Shown in pieces: positions 1 through 13,276 of a stretch of 64,000 nucleotides of DNA. The translations under genes and the position numbers were made by a program. The DNA comes from Kudoa neothunni (lineage: Eukaryota > Cnidaria), in assembly GCA_964304625.1 (NCBI GenBank), contig OZ199839.1:5704001-5768000 (forward strand). The letters are read 5' to 3'. How positions within the stretch are numbered: the first letter of the stretch is position 1; each line of letters starts with the position of its first letter. The notes below the pieces were generated by a model. The model had not been told where the DNA came from and did no database searches. It saw only the letters and a list, made by a program, of their open reading frames with translations.

Positions 1-3000
1 GGGGTATTTCTTAATTCTTTAGTCCTGAAATTTTTACAACTCGTAATTAATTCCAAAATGGTTGATCCTATAAAATGTATTAATGATGGCAGATATATTT
101 ATCAAATTATTAAAGAATTACAAAAATTACTAGATCAATTTTAGCTTTTTCTCTCAAATTTTGAGGCCTTTCTAAATATAGAACAATTTTACTGATCCCA
201 AAATATCACTAGTTCTATAAAATTTTGGTATAAGAAATATCTCATTTATGGTGAAACCAGTATTACCAATTTATATGAAGGAATATTTGATTCATATATG
301 AATTAAAATTAAAAAATTCATAATGAATAATGGAACATTATATCAACTCTATAATATATAAGTTAATTCAAAACGTCAGAATTTGTTAAGCGTCTAAAGA
401 GTTGAGTAGTAGGTTGTACCCGCAAAACAAAAACAGAGTAAAAATTCACCCTCAACTTTTTTTCTGAAGATTGTCTCAAATAAAATTTAGAACTTACTGG
501 AAAAATATGAGGTAAATTGATGGAGAGAATTTTGAATAAATGACCAATTATTAAGCAGGTATGCGCTGCGCGCATGCGCGAGAATCTTTATGATAACATT
601 TCTTTGGAATATTGATTATATTTATAAGCTTTTTTCTTCCGTCATTAATTCAGTTAATCAATCTTTTTAAACAAATCGTTGTAATATTACGCATATAAAT
701 ACAAAATGATAAAAAAAGTGATTATTTAATAAAGCAATTATATATCACTAAAATGCTCTCTACTACATGAAACTAAATAAACTAATATGGAGTCATCAAA
801 ATTTGATAAGTTATCGCTAAATTTAGGAGAAGATGGCATGACCCGCTTATTTTTGTATGCGCGTGCGCAGAAATAAAACGTATTATTTTTGTTTATTTAT
901 TCATTCTTTAAGCAATTGAATTTTCTAAGACGTTTTAAAACTGATATTTTAAATCAATTTGTAAATGAAAAATGTGAGGTTAGATGTCTACCTCAATTTT
1001 ACTTAGAGGGTATTTTTAACTTAACTTTTTTGAAAAACGGCCAAAAAATTATTTATTTGTTTTTCTGAAAGCTTTTACAAAAAAAATTATAAAAGCTAGA
1101 TAAGAGGTATTTTCCATTAATATGCTATAATATTTATAGCAATGTAAAATGGGTGGAATTCTCTCTCAATTTACTTAGAGAGTTAAAGGATGAAAGGAAT
1201 TTAATAAAGAATTCATATTGAAACATATATAAGACGGTTCATCTAATTTTAGAATGAAGCAATAGCAATATTCCGGAAATAATCTTCATATATGTTGATT
1301 TTTTAATCCCCGGACAGATTAATAAATACCAACAAGTTGGATGTACCTTAGAATATGCTGGTTGGAAAACTCATTCAATACAAAAAACGTTATAACATTC
1401 ATCAAAGAAGATAGGGATAAAAGAAAAATTATTTGTAATGTTATTAACAGGATTCATTCAACAAGTGCTCGCATGGTTACTCAAATAGGAACATTTTGTG
1501 AATAGTGTTGTAAGGATACAAGGAGAAATGTATAAATTTTACTCAATCGACTTATAGAAATATCATTTAGCAGTTGTTTGGTAATAATTATTTTCGATAT
1601 CACGTGTTTACCTTTAGAATTTTTCATTAATTATGATAAAATTCAATAATTTTATTGTTAATCTACTTAATTTACATAAATATTATTGAAACAAACAAAA
1701 TTAATTTTTTGAAGCTTGAAAAATATTATTAGAGTTTTAAACTTATCTAAAAAAATACGTTTTTCCCAAAAATAATAAATTTTAATATCAGTTTTGTCAC
1801 AGCTGGCTCATAGTTACTTTTTTCTCCATTGAATATACCTACTTCATATAAAGAAGCACAAACTTTGAACATATTAGGATAAAAAATACCCAATAATTAT
1901 ATTTAGTATTTAATTTTAAATAGTTGATTATACAAAAATACTAATGAAAATTTCATATCGAAAAATAATTCAACTAAGAGAAATTAAATTGAACGTTTAC
2001 CTAAAAAAATCTACAGTCGTCTCTGGATGGTACGAATTTTGATATTGCTTAATGCGTTCTCATCAATATCTAACAAATTTATTTGGTTCTTTAAATCACA
2101 ATAATCAAAACCCTTTATATTTATAATTTATTATACTACAGAAAAAATTTAATAATTTCATTCTATATATCAAAACCCGGATATTACGCATTCTTTTTAT
2201 ATCGCGCAGTACTATGAAAAGTTTGTGAGTTTAACAGTTATTAAATAATTAATTTAAGAACTATTCAATAATTTTTAAAAATAATTTAACTGTAAAAAAT
2301 TATCTGATATGGAAAAAACTTAAAATAATATACTATTTATTAATTTATTTGTTATAATAATATAAATAATTCATTTATTAATGATCAAAAACTGTTAATC
2401 TATATTTTGAAACAAAAGCACTATATAATTAATTTACATAATATTTTAATAAAACTGAGGTTATTAGATAAATAATTTAAGTTAATACTTTCGTTCCCAA
2501 ATTTTCCTTTTTCATCGAGAATTTTTTAAATTAAACTGATATTAAAATTATGTATAATATGAATTTTATTTTTTTAATAATTTTAAGTTGTTTTTAATCC
2601 GTCCATTGAAATGAACAATGAGAATGAAAGGGTTTAAATATTTATATGTATGATTGAATTATGCGTTAAAACAAGATGAGGTCCGTGACAAGTCCATCGA
2701 ACTCCTTAAGAGTCCCTCCAGGCAGAAAAATTAAGAACAAACGTTATAAAGTAAATGTCTAATAATATTTTTTATAAGCAAAACTATATTACCTCTTTGG
2801 AATATGGAAACTTTTAGGTGTACAATATTTCAACATCAAATTGCAAGTAAGGCGGATCAACTTTCAGGTGGCGCGGGTGCCATTATTAGATCACAAATTT
2901 ACCCCAAATTAGAGGTTTTATGGTAACAAAAACACATCCAATCAGCGCATTTTATGTTTCTACGATAATTTCAATGATTTGGGCGCCATTTAAAGGTTTA

Positions 3001-4872
3001 TTAATACGAAACCCGATGATTAAATTATTCATTTGAGTTTGTTCTCTATATGGTTGTAAATTAGATAATTTACTAAAGGGATGATACAAACGTTCGTTTC
3101 GGTTATCAATGTTCTAGAATCTGGATGCTGGTGTTTAACTAATTGTTGTATTACATATACGATTTTGCGATCATATAATCTACCATGATTAAATTATATA
3201 ATGGCTGATTTCGTCTTCTTTTAATCAAAAATAAATATTTGTTAATAAAGCATCATCAAAATAATGGAAATTTTTAAACTCAATTAACCCTCCAATAAAT
3301 TTGGGGTAGATTTTGTTCCCAGCGAGGAATTTTTGGATGATTACGTGACCTGTTTTCACTTCATAGGATAAACAATTTTTTCTAATCATCCAAAAAAGTT
3401 AATAAGATATTATTTTAAAATATTATGACTAAAAATAGAAAATCAGAAAAATTATATCAAACTTACACTCCAATGAATTTTTGGGTTAAAAAATCACTCC
3501 AGATTTTTTTACACCAACTGATAGATAAAATAACAATTATTGCATAAATCAAAGTTTAGGTTTATCTGCTGACTAAATTTGAAGTTATATGATTATTAGT
3601 TATGCTTTTTGATCGCGTGACTTTCTTTTATATTTTAAACACTGCGATAATTGAGATCGATTCCACCGATAATAATTAAATTGATTATGAATACTTTACA
3701 ACTTGTATGTCGTAAGAATCTGACGAAATTGAAAACTTTGAGAATTGGGGTCAATCTACAATCAATTTTTACAGCCTATAGTGACGTTTTTCTATTAAGT
3801 TGATTTATTATTTATAAATGCATGTTCAATTTACAAAAACAGATTTTTGAGACAATGTGGTTATGAGAAAATTTTTGAAAAAATGGCAAAGTTACTATCT
3901 TTCCATTAATGGAAAAAACATCCTTGAAGCCCAAAATCCAAAGAGCTCAACCCTATCTATTCTTCTATAACTCAGCTCACCAAATAAATGAACAATATTT
4001 TAAAGGTTTGAATATTTTAATGTTTTTACGGAAAATTCATAACAACCCCGCTATTGCTTGTTTCAGGCGTACGAATCTGTCGCAAAATTCATTCCGAATG
4101 TTTGCGAATCCTATTCTCATTAAATATTCTATTTTGTCGCGTAAATAATAATTTTAATATTTATTGCATGATATAAATGTGAAATCTACTCAAACATTAA
4201 GCTCTAATCAAAAATTGTCATAGCGGATTTTAACGAATACAGCTTTCGTAGGATTACGAGGATTACTACTCAGATGTTAGTTGTTTTGCAGCTGAATCTG
4301 GCCATGGAATTATGTCTATTTATATGTTCTTAAATCAAATATTTTTTGTGGTTCGAACTGAGAAATAAAAAACTGGGGTAATTTGTTACTCCAAAATTCA
4401 TCGGAGTGCAGTCGATTTTTAGTATATTAAAGGGTTGAGCAGGATGAGAGAGATTTTATTCTACATCTTACGTCAATTTGATGTTGAAACACTGTATATA
4501 ATCAATAAAGTATTGTAATTTAGCGAGACACTATATTATTCAATAAATAAAAAAAATTGTCTAATTTATCTCTAAGTTCTTTTTGAATTATCAATACGGA
4601 AGTTATTTGTATTTTTTACTCTAATTTTTAATTAGTATGCTACAAGTTACCATAAAGTCAGCCGGAGCTAGTTTACATGCTTAGATTCGCCATTAAGTAT
4701 GATAGTAATGGGAAAAATATCCTGTGATAAATAGATTTAAGTTGTTTGTAATGAATTCCGTAAGAAAAAAATCAACAAAACCAAAATAAGGCGTTATTTA
4801 ATAAAACAAATGAAAATTATTGGAAAACTGAGTAAATTCAGAAAAAATAAGAATTAGGTCACCAACTCCAAT
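1..4872. other. AT-rich gene-poor stretch
   Basis: No convincing gene is visible on either strand. Reading frames are short, lack coding-like composition and match no family I know. A near-perfect NRF1-type palindrome lies at 570-579 and a related site near 858. The phrase around 2820-2850 (caatatttcaacatcaaatt) recurs inverted at about 4465-4497, so 2.8-4.5 kb could be an old mobile element. Confidence 0.5.
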
Positions 4873-7367
4873 TTAAGCTTCACCGCGAGATTCTTTCCAT
4901 TCCTTAGAGCCACTTATTCGTTTGGTAAGGTTGGTGATGTCTGGTTCTGCGAAAATGATGTTCATATTGTCCCTCATGGATATTTTGGCTAAGGCTGAGT
5001 ATTTCTCTTTATTTATCCGCTTCTTCAACTTTATAGCAAGAAAATAAAAATCAATTGACTATCTAAGTCACAACCTAGGACACTTACCGACTCGTTGACT
5101 TTTGAAATAGAATGAGGAATGCACTTATGCCAAAATTTGTCTCTATTTCGTTGGATTATAGCAGGGTTTTGAGAGTAACGATAGGTGACATCTTTGATCT
5201 CATAATGAGTGATTGCAGCTATGTATATCAAATTTTTCTGCCAGCCAACCTCATAAAGAAGTGGTTTATCGTAAGCATTCTCACAACAGTCGGTGTGAAC
5301 CCATCGTTTAAGTTTTTTTGAATAAACTTCAGTCCACATGTGGTCTGAGATGTCGAAAATGATACGTGCACTTAGGCCGAGTGAACGACAAATACATGTG
5401 AAAGCAGTTGACCATTCGCCGCACCTGCCTATTTTAGTTTCTAGGAACAATATTTATCAATGATGCTGTAAGAATTGTCAATAACTCCTTACTCAAAATT
5501 TTTAATGGAGAAGTATAACGAGGAAATCGAAAACAAGCGTTACACCTGTTACAAACGTATAGTTCAATCATTGAGGCACCATGAAAGGTTTCCTGTTGAG
5601 TTGGAGCAACAAATTGCTTGGCATTCATTCTAATACTGCATTGCTCACAGACGGGGGATTGAAACCATGTGAAAAAATCATCTAAGACACATTGAGAATT
5701 GGAATTGCAAGAGATGAAACGAACTTTTGAACCAATCGAGAAGCGCTATTAGAAGACGATCTTCATAACCCAGTCCAGAACAAAGTTGTCTATTATTTTT
5801 AAGTTCTTTTGCTTTCGCTTTGATCAAAGTAACTGGAATGGAATTTCTAGTAATCCGGTGAACTCTCGGAGATTCAAGCACACGCATAATCCTTAACTTA
5901 GAGCACAATCTTAAAAGAAATGACTCCAATTCAGGCTATTCGAAAATAACACCAATAATGCAAACATATATGTTGAATTTACAACAATTTTCGCTGAATA
6001 TTTCATTTTAGGGAATGATTTAGGAATCGCATCATTTGGGTAAAAGCGTTCTGCAACCAAGCGATTTTTGGAAAATACGTCCAAGCAATCCATATACGAT
6101 AGTAGCATTGTAGGCGATTTACCATAAGGATAATTTAATGTTCTTTTCTCCTAGGATATAATTTTGAACGATTAGAACAAAATTTAACAATATTTAAAAG
6201 CAAATAATCAGTCCCGTAACTATCAATTGATTCGGATATAATAATTAATGCCGTAATTTTTAATAATATACACTTTCATACTAAATAATAGCCAGTATAT
6301 AATTAAGTAGCAAATTTATTTAGGAAAAGCTAGTCATGCAATAAAAAAGAATCAGTACAGGTTCGTGATAGACTTAAGTAGAGGAAAATATTATAATTTA
6401 GCAATCAATGTAATTTCGGTATATTCTAATATGAGAATTTCATTTAATTATATTTTAATTAATTTTAATCTAAGAAATAACATATATTATTAAAATTCCA
6501 ACCAAAAATTGCAAAAATGTATTTAAATATTAATTCTATTCTAAAAAAGATTAATTTAATGGGTAATTGTTGTGGCTCGAAACATAAAATTAACAAACCC
6601 TTTTCAGTCCAATCTTCAACAAGTGATATATAGATCCAGGCGTGTGAGAAAATGTTTTGATGAATTTCTCAGGTTCCAAAGGAATTGTGCGGTCGTTTGA
6701 GCGTGTACGACTGTATGCTATCATTAGCGTAGCTTTAAGCGCCTCTTTCATATCATATATTTTTTCGTAGTTTTCAGTATTGATCGCATGTAACCCAGTT
6801 TTTAGGACGTTTTTTTCAAAGATAGACAACATTACACGAGTACTATTCTATAAAAATTAATAATTACTTGCAGTTTAACTTTTCAGTCACATAGCTAAGC
6901 GCCCTTTCAAGATGTGAAATGCTTTTTGCAAGTAGGCTCCATCGGGTCAGATTTCGAGCAAAACGACAAGAATCATGTATGTATGTTCCAGTGGTGAAAA
7001 ATATTTTTCTATGGTTTCTAACATCAAAAATAATAGAAGTAATCTAAAAATAATCAGGTATAAACAATAAACAAAAAAAATTTATGATTAAAAATACTGG
7101 GCATTTAAACATATCAATTTTGAGATAAATCAATGAAGGATACACGTTTGCCACCGAATCCATATATTTTGATAACTCTGTGGTCTCAAATATATTCCTA
7201 AAATTTCACAAAATTGCATTTTTTTAATACATTAGTTTATTTATGTGAAATAATTACAAATGACGGCAAAATATGATAACAAAATGACCAAAAGGATCTT
7301 TATTCATGATTTCCCGGAACTCATTGTCACTTTGTATACTTCTGGAAATGGTAAAACGTTTGCTCAT
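4873..7367 (-). CDS. NGLY1: Peptide:N-glycanase (PNG-1/NGLY1-like), catalytically complete copy
   Basis: Cytosolic deglycosylating amidase that removes N-glycans from misfolded glycoproteins exported from the ER before proteasomal degradation. The ATG is at 7365-7367 and the TAA at 4873-4875, with about eight exons and roughly 500 residues. In order: a thioredoxin-like segment (FVIIFCR, then YPSLIYLKID) without a CxxC redox motif; a PUB-like domain in the exon at about 6600-6840 continuing at 6108-6150; and the transglutaminase-like core. The core shows zinc-binding CEQC and CNRC, catalytic Cys in GRCGEW (codon 5421-5423), His in DHMWTEV and Asp in HTDCCENAYD. The last exon ends in RISGSKEWKESRGEA, typical of the family; the mannose-binding PAW domain found after the core in animal NGLY1 is not seen. 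The core has short introns, e.g. about 43 nt just after ALLDWFK. A paralogue lies 3.6 kb upstream on the same strand. Confidence 0.9.
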
Positions 7368-8329
7368 AGGTATTCTTACAGTTAACAGGGAGTTTTTTTT
7401 GTTTTATTTTTAATAGATAACTCGCGCATAATTTTTATTTTTTTGTTGATTATTCGAAAAAATTTCCAAGGTTCTCTATGTCAATTTAACACCAGTTAGA
7501 CTTAAAATTATTTATGCCGAAATTTCGTGGTAATGTTACCCCTAATGTTTAACTTTTCTATCTATAAACTATTCGATATTAATTTTTAGTTCCTAGGTGA
7601 TTTTTGTTAGGTCTTTATTACTAGGTGAATCGATAGATACCCATGAGTGTTTCTTATTGATATCAATAGAAAATTAAATAAATTAAGCGGAATTTTAATT
7701 AAAAATTAGTACCTATTAGAGAAACCATTGGAAATTAAAATATCGTATTAAGATATCCTAATGCAGAAAAAAATATTTCGAAATATAAAAAGTAATTTTA
7801 GAAAAATAATAATGATAATGTAGAGATTTTGTTGTTTTAAGAATCCGACGCACTTTTTAAGTCTAAAAGTCTCCAGAAAAGATTGTTCTTATATTCTGAT
7901 TATTTTTCCAAAATTAATACCTTATATGGTCGTTAAATAAATGATATTTATAAATTGGAGCCTTTTGGAATCATTTAGATTCCAAAGTTTCAATCAATAA
8001 AACATTAAAGATTTTTTTAGAAACCTCTTATTTAATTTGAAAAGATTTATGTCAAAAATATATTTCTTTTATTTCTGACAATTCTAGTGATATATCATGG
8101 GTTAATTTAAAAATTAATTTAACTAAAATTTTTGAAAGCATTACATATGCAGATTCTCAAATTTTTTAACCCGGATCATTCCATTTATGAGTATTCTGAC
8201 AAAATAGCACTTTTCGAGTGCATAATTTCAAAACCTGAAAAATTTTGTATAGGAAACGTAAATTTTACTACATGCGATAGGATAGACACATAATTGATGA
8301 ATCAACTGATTTCCATGATATATTTTGAG
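7368..8329. other. Intergenic, nothing recognised
   Basis: AT-rich spacer upstream of the first PNGase gene. No open frame, RNA gene or repeat that I can support. Confidence 0.4.
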
Positions 8330-10445
8330 GGGTCGCTATCTAAAAGGAGACGTATGGAAAATGTCCTCGAAAATAGAACTTTTACGGTCATTTATTAAAA
8401 CCCGAATTTAATCTTTTTTGTGCGTAACATGTTTCTCATACTTAATTGATGCTGACGATGGAAATGTTAACGAATATTTTTTTTCATAATTTTAATTTTT
8501 TGGTAAATCATTCTATAGTATTTTGTGAAGTCATAACTTTACTGAATAACTCAATTTAAATTTGATGATATGGGAAAAAGAATTCTCCTACCTAAAATTG
8601 TGGTAATTCTGTGTAGAAACGCGGAATTTGGTGACGATTTTGCCGATCATTGAAAAAAAATTCCAAAGAAATATTCACCATACTCAGCGTCAAATGACCT
8701 GCCTTTAATAGTAGTATAAGTGATCTTGGCTATGACGACGTTAACCCTTTCTGCCTGGGGTGGGATATTTATCATACCCCAAAAGGAACATTTTTTATTT
8801 TACTCAAAACACAATAATTTTTTCGCTGAAGAATTCTTAAAATGCTCCTACGAACTTATAAGGCTTCCATTTAAACAAAAAAAATTATACACTTCTAAAA
8901 TCGAGAGATAATTATTTCTTACAAAGAGTATCGCCAATGCATAATAAGGATTATTGTGGTTTTTACGCCGTCATGTATAAGATTTGGCAAAAAATTTTGA
9001 CATGCTCCGAATGAAAAGAAAAAATCAAATTTTTTGGGACCACTCGAGAAAAAAAAACTGTAAAAAACGTTAAAAATAAGGAACCACACGCTCCGCGATT
9101 ACCGTTTTTTTAACTTTATTTAAAATGATTAAGAAATGGTTTTCTAATCATTAGAAAAAATGGCTTAAAATTTTCTTAACGCAAGTAACGTGAGTTTATC
9201 TGAAGACGGAGGACGAAGCTCCACATTTTCGGGATTAGGGACCTATACTAAGGTCCAGCCTATTATTGTTGTTATAATTATCGTCTATTTAACCCACATC
9301 CATTTTCATGTAGATTCCTTAATTTAAAACATCTCGATTTCCACAGTCAGCTATATTACACACGCACAAGTGGGTCCAAACCAGGCGAGAGACTTAATCC
9401 AATTATACGGATAAAATACGAAGGGCGAGCAACAACGTTTGCCAGTAATGATGTATATATATATATATATGTTTCGACCTTATTTGTTGATTCATATGGT
9501 TTAAATTATTGTTTGATTGAAAAATTGTCGTTTTATTTATTACACGGGTTGCAACACTTTTCTCTGTTAACGTCTATTAATATACATGTTCATGATAGTT
9601 TAAATTATATGGACTTTGGAGAATTTAAAGTTGACTAAGGCATATTGTTGCTGGGGTACGGCAGATATCCCACGTCGGACCACGCGGAATTTTTTTTGAC
9701 GGAATTGTACATATAAGAAAATATCGTTAAAGGACGTTGGGAGAGGCTAATAACAAACATTCTTCACACGAAAAGGGGTATCATTTTCAAATCCTGAGGA
9801 AAACCTGATTGAAGAATGATTCTGATTCATTATGAGGAAAGAAATAAATTTACTCAATAACATCTTAAAAGAAAGATATATATTTCTTGTAATTAAATTA
9901 TCATAAATCAATGTTAAAAAATGGACAAAAAAACTATTCCAATTACCATATATTAATTATTTAAGAAATAATTAAAGGCTTTCGTACAATCATAGGAAAT
10001 ATATCAAACGAATAATTTATTTAAAAAAATTATTTCATAAAATGAGTGACATTGGTGAAGTTTTTTCTTTAAATTCATTAATACGGAGATATTTAAAAAA
10101 TAAAAAGGATTATATGTTATATTTTCCTAATTTCACTTATTAAATCTTTTTATATTTATTACATTGAACAGGATAGAATAATTCCAAAATTGCTTGAACG
10201 TTGAACATTTGTAATCAATTTATCTATAAATGTTTTAGATTGTCTATTTTATATTTTGATAAACGCTATACTTTATTTTTTATTTTATGACAAAGATAAT
10301 AAATTAAAATTTTTTCGCTCCAATGCATGTATATTAAAACTCAAAAATTGAGATTTAACCATAATTTAATTTTTCATGTTCGAATTTTTGCACAAATTAA
10401 GTCATAAAATTTTGTCTAACCAATATTTCATGCATCAAAAAAATT
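8330..10445 (+). mobile_element. Decayed Merlin/ISXO2-type DNA transposon remnant
   Basis: Three blocks match, in the same order and orientation, the transposon remnant at 59.5-60.6 kb: about 8340-8480 (aaggagacgtatggaaaa and gacgatggaa), 9790-9870, and 10235-10440 (tctattttatattttgataa). The 9.8-kb block still reads (with stops) as a degenerate version of SFSNLDEYFIEEW then FIMGEEINLLNNI seen in the better copy, so it derives from the C-terminal end of an ISXO2-like (IS1016/Merlin) transposase. Many stops and frameshifts, plus non-matching sequence between blocks, show it is long dead and broken by insertions or deletions. A (TA)n run lies at about 9453-9470. Boundaries are approximate. Confidence 0.5.
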
Positions 10446-11002
10446 TATAAACTAAAAAATAAATTTCTACATAACAAAAAAGAGTCAAGATTAAAATTTA
10501 ATTTTTATAAAAATAGGAATATATAAATTTCCTGTTTGGTAAAACATAACGCCATTTTAAGTAATAAACGTATCAAATACAAATCCTCTTAAGGGTATGG
10601 AAATTACCCATTCGCACAGTGGTGCAAAAACTTCACTTTAACTCCCCACTCAGTTAAATTTTAGTTATTTCCAGCCATCAAATCTTGGTATCATTTTCTC
10701 AATATAAATGGTCGCCTAAAAGGAAAAGTGCTAAAAATATGATACAATAATGAGTTAAATCTACCTCACGGTGAACTTTTTCACAAACCCATTACTTAAA
10801 CCCCACAAACAATATCTATTAATGTTGAAAAAATTTTACAGCTAATAAAAATGATCTAATATTATAATATATTATCAAATTGTACTCATCAGGAAATATT
10901 TAATAAAATACAAACATTCTAATACTCAAAAACAGTTGATCAAACTAAAACAATGAGATAATAATTTGAGGAAAGAGTTTTTACTTGAGAATTCATTCTT
11001 AT

Positions 11003-13276
11003 TTAATAGGGACATCTGTTATATATGTGATTAAGTTGGACGGGGTTTGGTCTCGCAAAAATAATTCCAATATCTTCCTTCATTGACGACTCTAAATTGA
11101 CCAAAACATCACGGTTAGGCATCCGATCCTTTAACTACAGAAAGAGTCGCAGTTAAATATGCCTATTCGAATGCAACGTTAAACTCTTACGCGGTTGTTA
11201 AATCTGAATAGAATAATAGGAAGGATATTTTCGAAAAAGAAATCTCTGTTTGTTTTAACAGTGTTAGGATTTCGGGTGTAACGATAAGTGACTTCTTTGA
11301 TCTCGTAATGAGTGAATGCAAGGACACATTTTAATTGTTTCCCCTGACAAACTTCATAGAGGAGAGGGCTATCGTATGCATTCTCGCAACAGTCAACGTG
11401 AATCCATCGTTTGAATTCAGGCGAATACACCTCACACCACATATGATCAACACAATCGAACAAGTAACGTGTTTCTAGACCGACTGATTGACAAATACAT
11501 GTGAAAGCAATTGACCATTCGCCACTTCGTCCAATTCTGGTTTCTATGGGGAGATTTGGTTAATAAGTTAAGACAGGTGTCTGTTGAGAGCATACGTAAA
11601 AGTTTTAGGGGATCCTTGTAACGAGGGAATCGTTCAACATTGGAGCATTTTTTACAAATGTAGATCTCAGTTGAATTGGCATTGTATTCCGCTTCCTGTG
11701 GAGAGGCGGGAACAATTTCGTGAGGCTCCATTGGAACTTTGCATAAATAGCAGGAAGGATCTTTGAACCATTCGAAAAAATGATCTAACCCACAATGAGG
11801 ATTGGGGGAAAAAATGAAACAAACTTTTGAACCAATCGAGTAGAGCAACTATGAAACGATCAGTTTTGTCATATCTATAGTAACGGCTGTTGTGTAGAAG
11901 GATTTTTGCGTTCTGTTTGACCCATGCCATAGGGATTGTCTTGCGGGCGGCCGTTAGAATTGGTTGCGCTTGGAACTTATAAACGATATTATAAATTGAT
12001 TTGATTCTCTCAACCAAACCCCTATATTTATTCTATGCGGCAATCACACAGTAAACTTTAAAAATATATTTTACGGTAAAATGGTTGAGTGTTTCGGTTA
12101 CAGTGGATTTAAAGCTAGGGAAGGGATAAATGAAGACAGCCTGCCGAGGGCAGAATTTCATAGTATTATGATATTTGATTATCGTGTCCAGGCAATCAAC
12201 ATAAGACATTAGCATTGCTGGTGACTTTTCATAGGGAAATCTTAATACTGTTTCAGTCTAGATGGTTGAATTAAACTATTCATTTAATGTGTGTTTAAGT
12301 AAATATAGAGTGGCAATTTTATCTAATTAAATTAAATCGAATTAATTTACTAGTTCATTAAAGCTAGACCAATAATCTGTCAAGATTAATTTATCTGATT
12401 TGGCAATGATATATCGACAATAAAATTGTTGAATTTACAATTGTGATAGGTGAAATTGGAAAATTCACATAATACCTTTTGCATCCCACTCGCCAACAGA
12501 GTTTGAATACATCCATGTGTTTTTACATAGAACAGACAGAATTCGTTTGATACTAACGAGATGGAGCGATTATTCGGATAACTTGGGTCGTATTGTTTTG
12601 AAAGAAGTTTTATCAATGACTCTTTTATAGCATTAATTGAGTAGACACTTTTACTCCTCAACACGTGATTATATGTTCTATAGACGCCCTTGTTAAAAAT
12701 TAACAACAATGAGCGGGCCCTATTCTACACAGATTGTTAGTTATGAAATATTCATTTTTTCAGTACATATTCCATTGCCTTTCTTGAATGGATTTTAGTT
12801 TTTAAAACAATTTCTCCTGGTATCAGCTCCTGTGTGATGTCAAAAATATCAATGACATGTGTTCCATTGGTGAATAAAATTTTCCTATCTGTCCCAGTTT
12901 CATAAGTAGTGCAAGCATGCTAAAGATACATCATTATTGAGGTGTAAATAAGTAAAATAATCGGAGATCGCGTAATCAAATACAGGACACCCATCGCTAT
13001 CAATTTTGAGAAAAACCAACACGGGGTATCTATTTGACAAATCATCCATATATTTTGATAATTCGGTGGTTAAAATGCTTTTACTATAATAAAAAAATTA
13101 ATAATCACCTATATTAGTATATTTGTGGGAAATATAAAAATTTGGGATTACAATAAAGGGCAAAATTGCATGACATAAAATTCATATGGATTTTTTTGCA
13201 GTATTTCGCTGAGTTCGTCATCAGAAAATACATTTCTAGCGAGAGTTTCTCGTATATTTATGGAGGTTTCAGTCAT
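11003..13276 (-). CDS. Peptide:N-glycanase paralogue with catalytic Cys replaced by Ser
   Basis: Second copy of the PNGase gene, same strand and same exon plan as the one at 4.9-7.4 kb; ATG at 13274-13276, TAA at 11003-11005. The thioredoxin-like part (FYVMQFCP, then YPVLVFLKIDSD), PUB-like domain (12.4-12.7 kb, continuing FPYEKSPAML at 12.2 kb) and zinc motifs CYLC and CKKC are all present. The core has His (DHMWCEV) and Asp (HVDCCENAYD), but the nucleophile motif reads GRSGEW: the Cys codon is AGT (11524-11526). The usual EVGWGKQL reads EVCQGKQL, and the C-terminal RISGS-EWK-RGE block is missing. No frameshift or internal stop is seen, so it looks like a maintained pseudoenzyme rather than a pseudogene. 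It could still bind substrate or partners; it should not hydrolyse glycans by the normal mechanism. Confidence 0.85.

Noticed and set aside
3909-4148. 79-codon plus-strand frame with ATG
   Set aside because: Isolated in a gene desert, no recognisable motif and no neighbouring exon.
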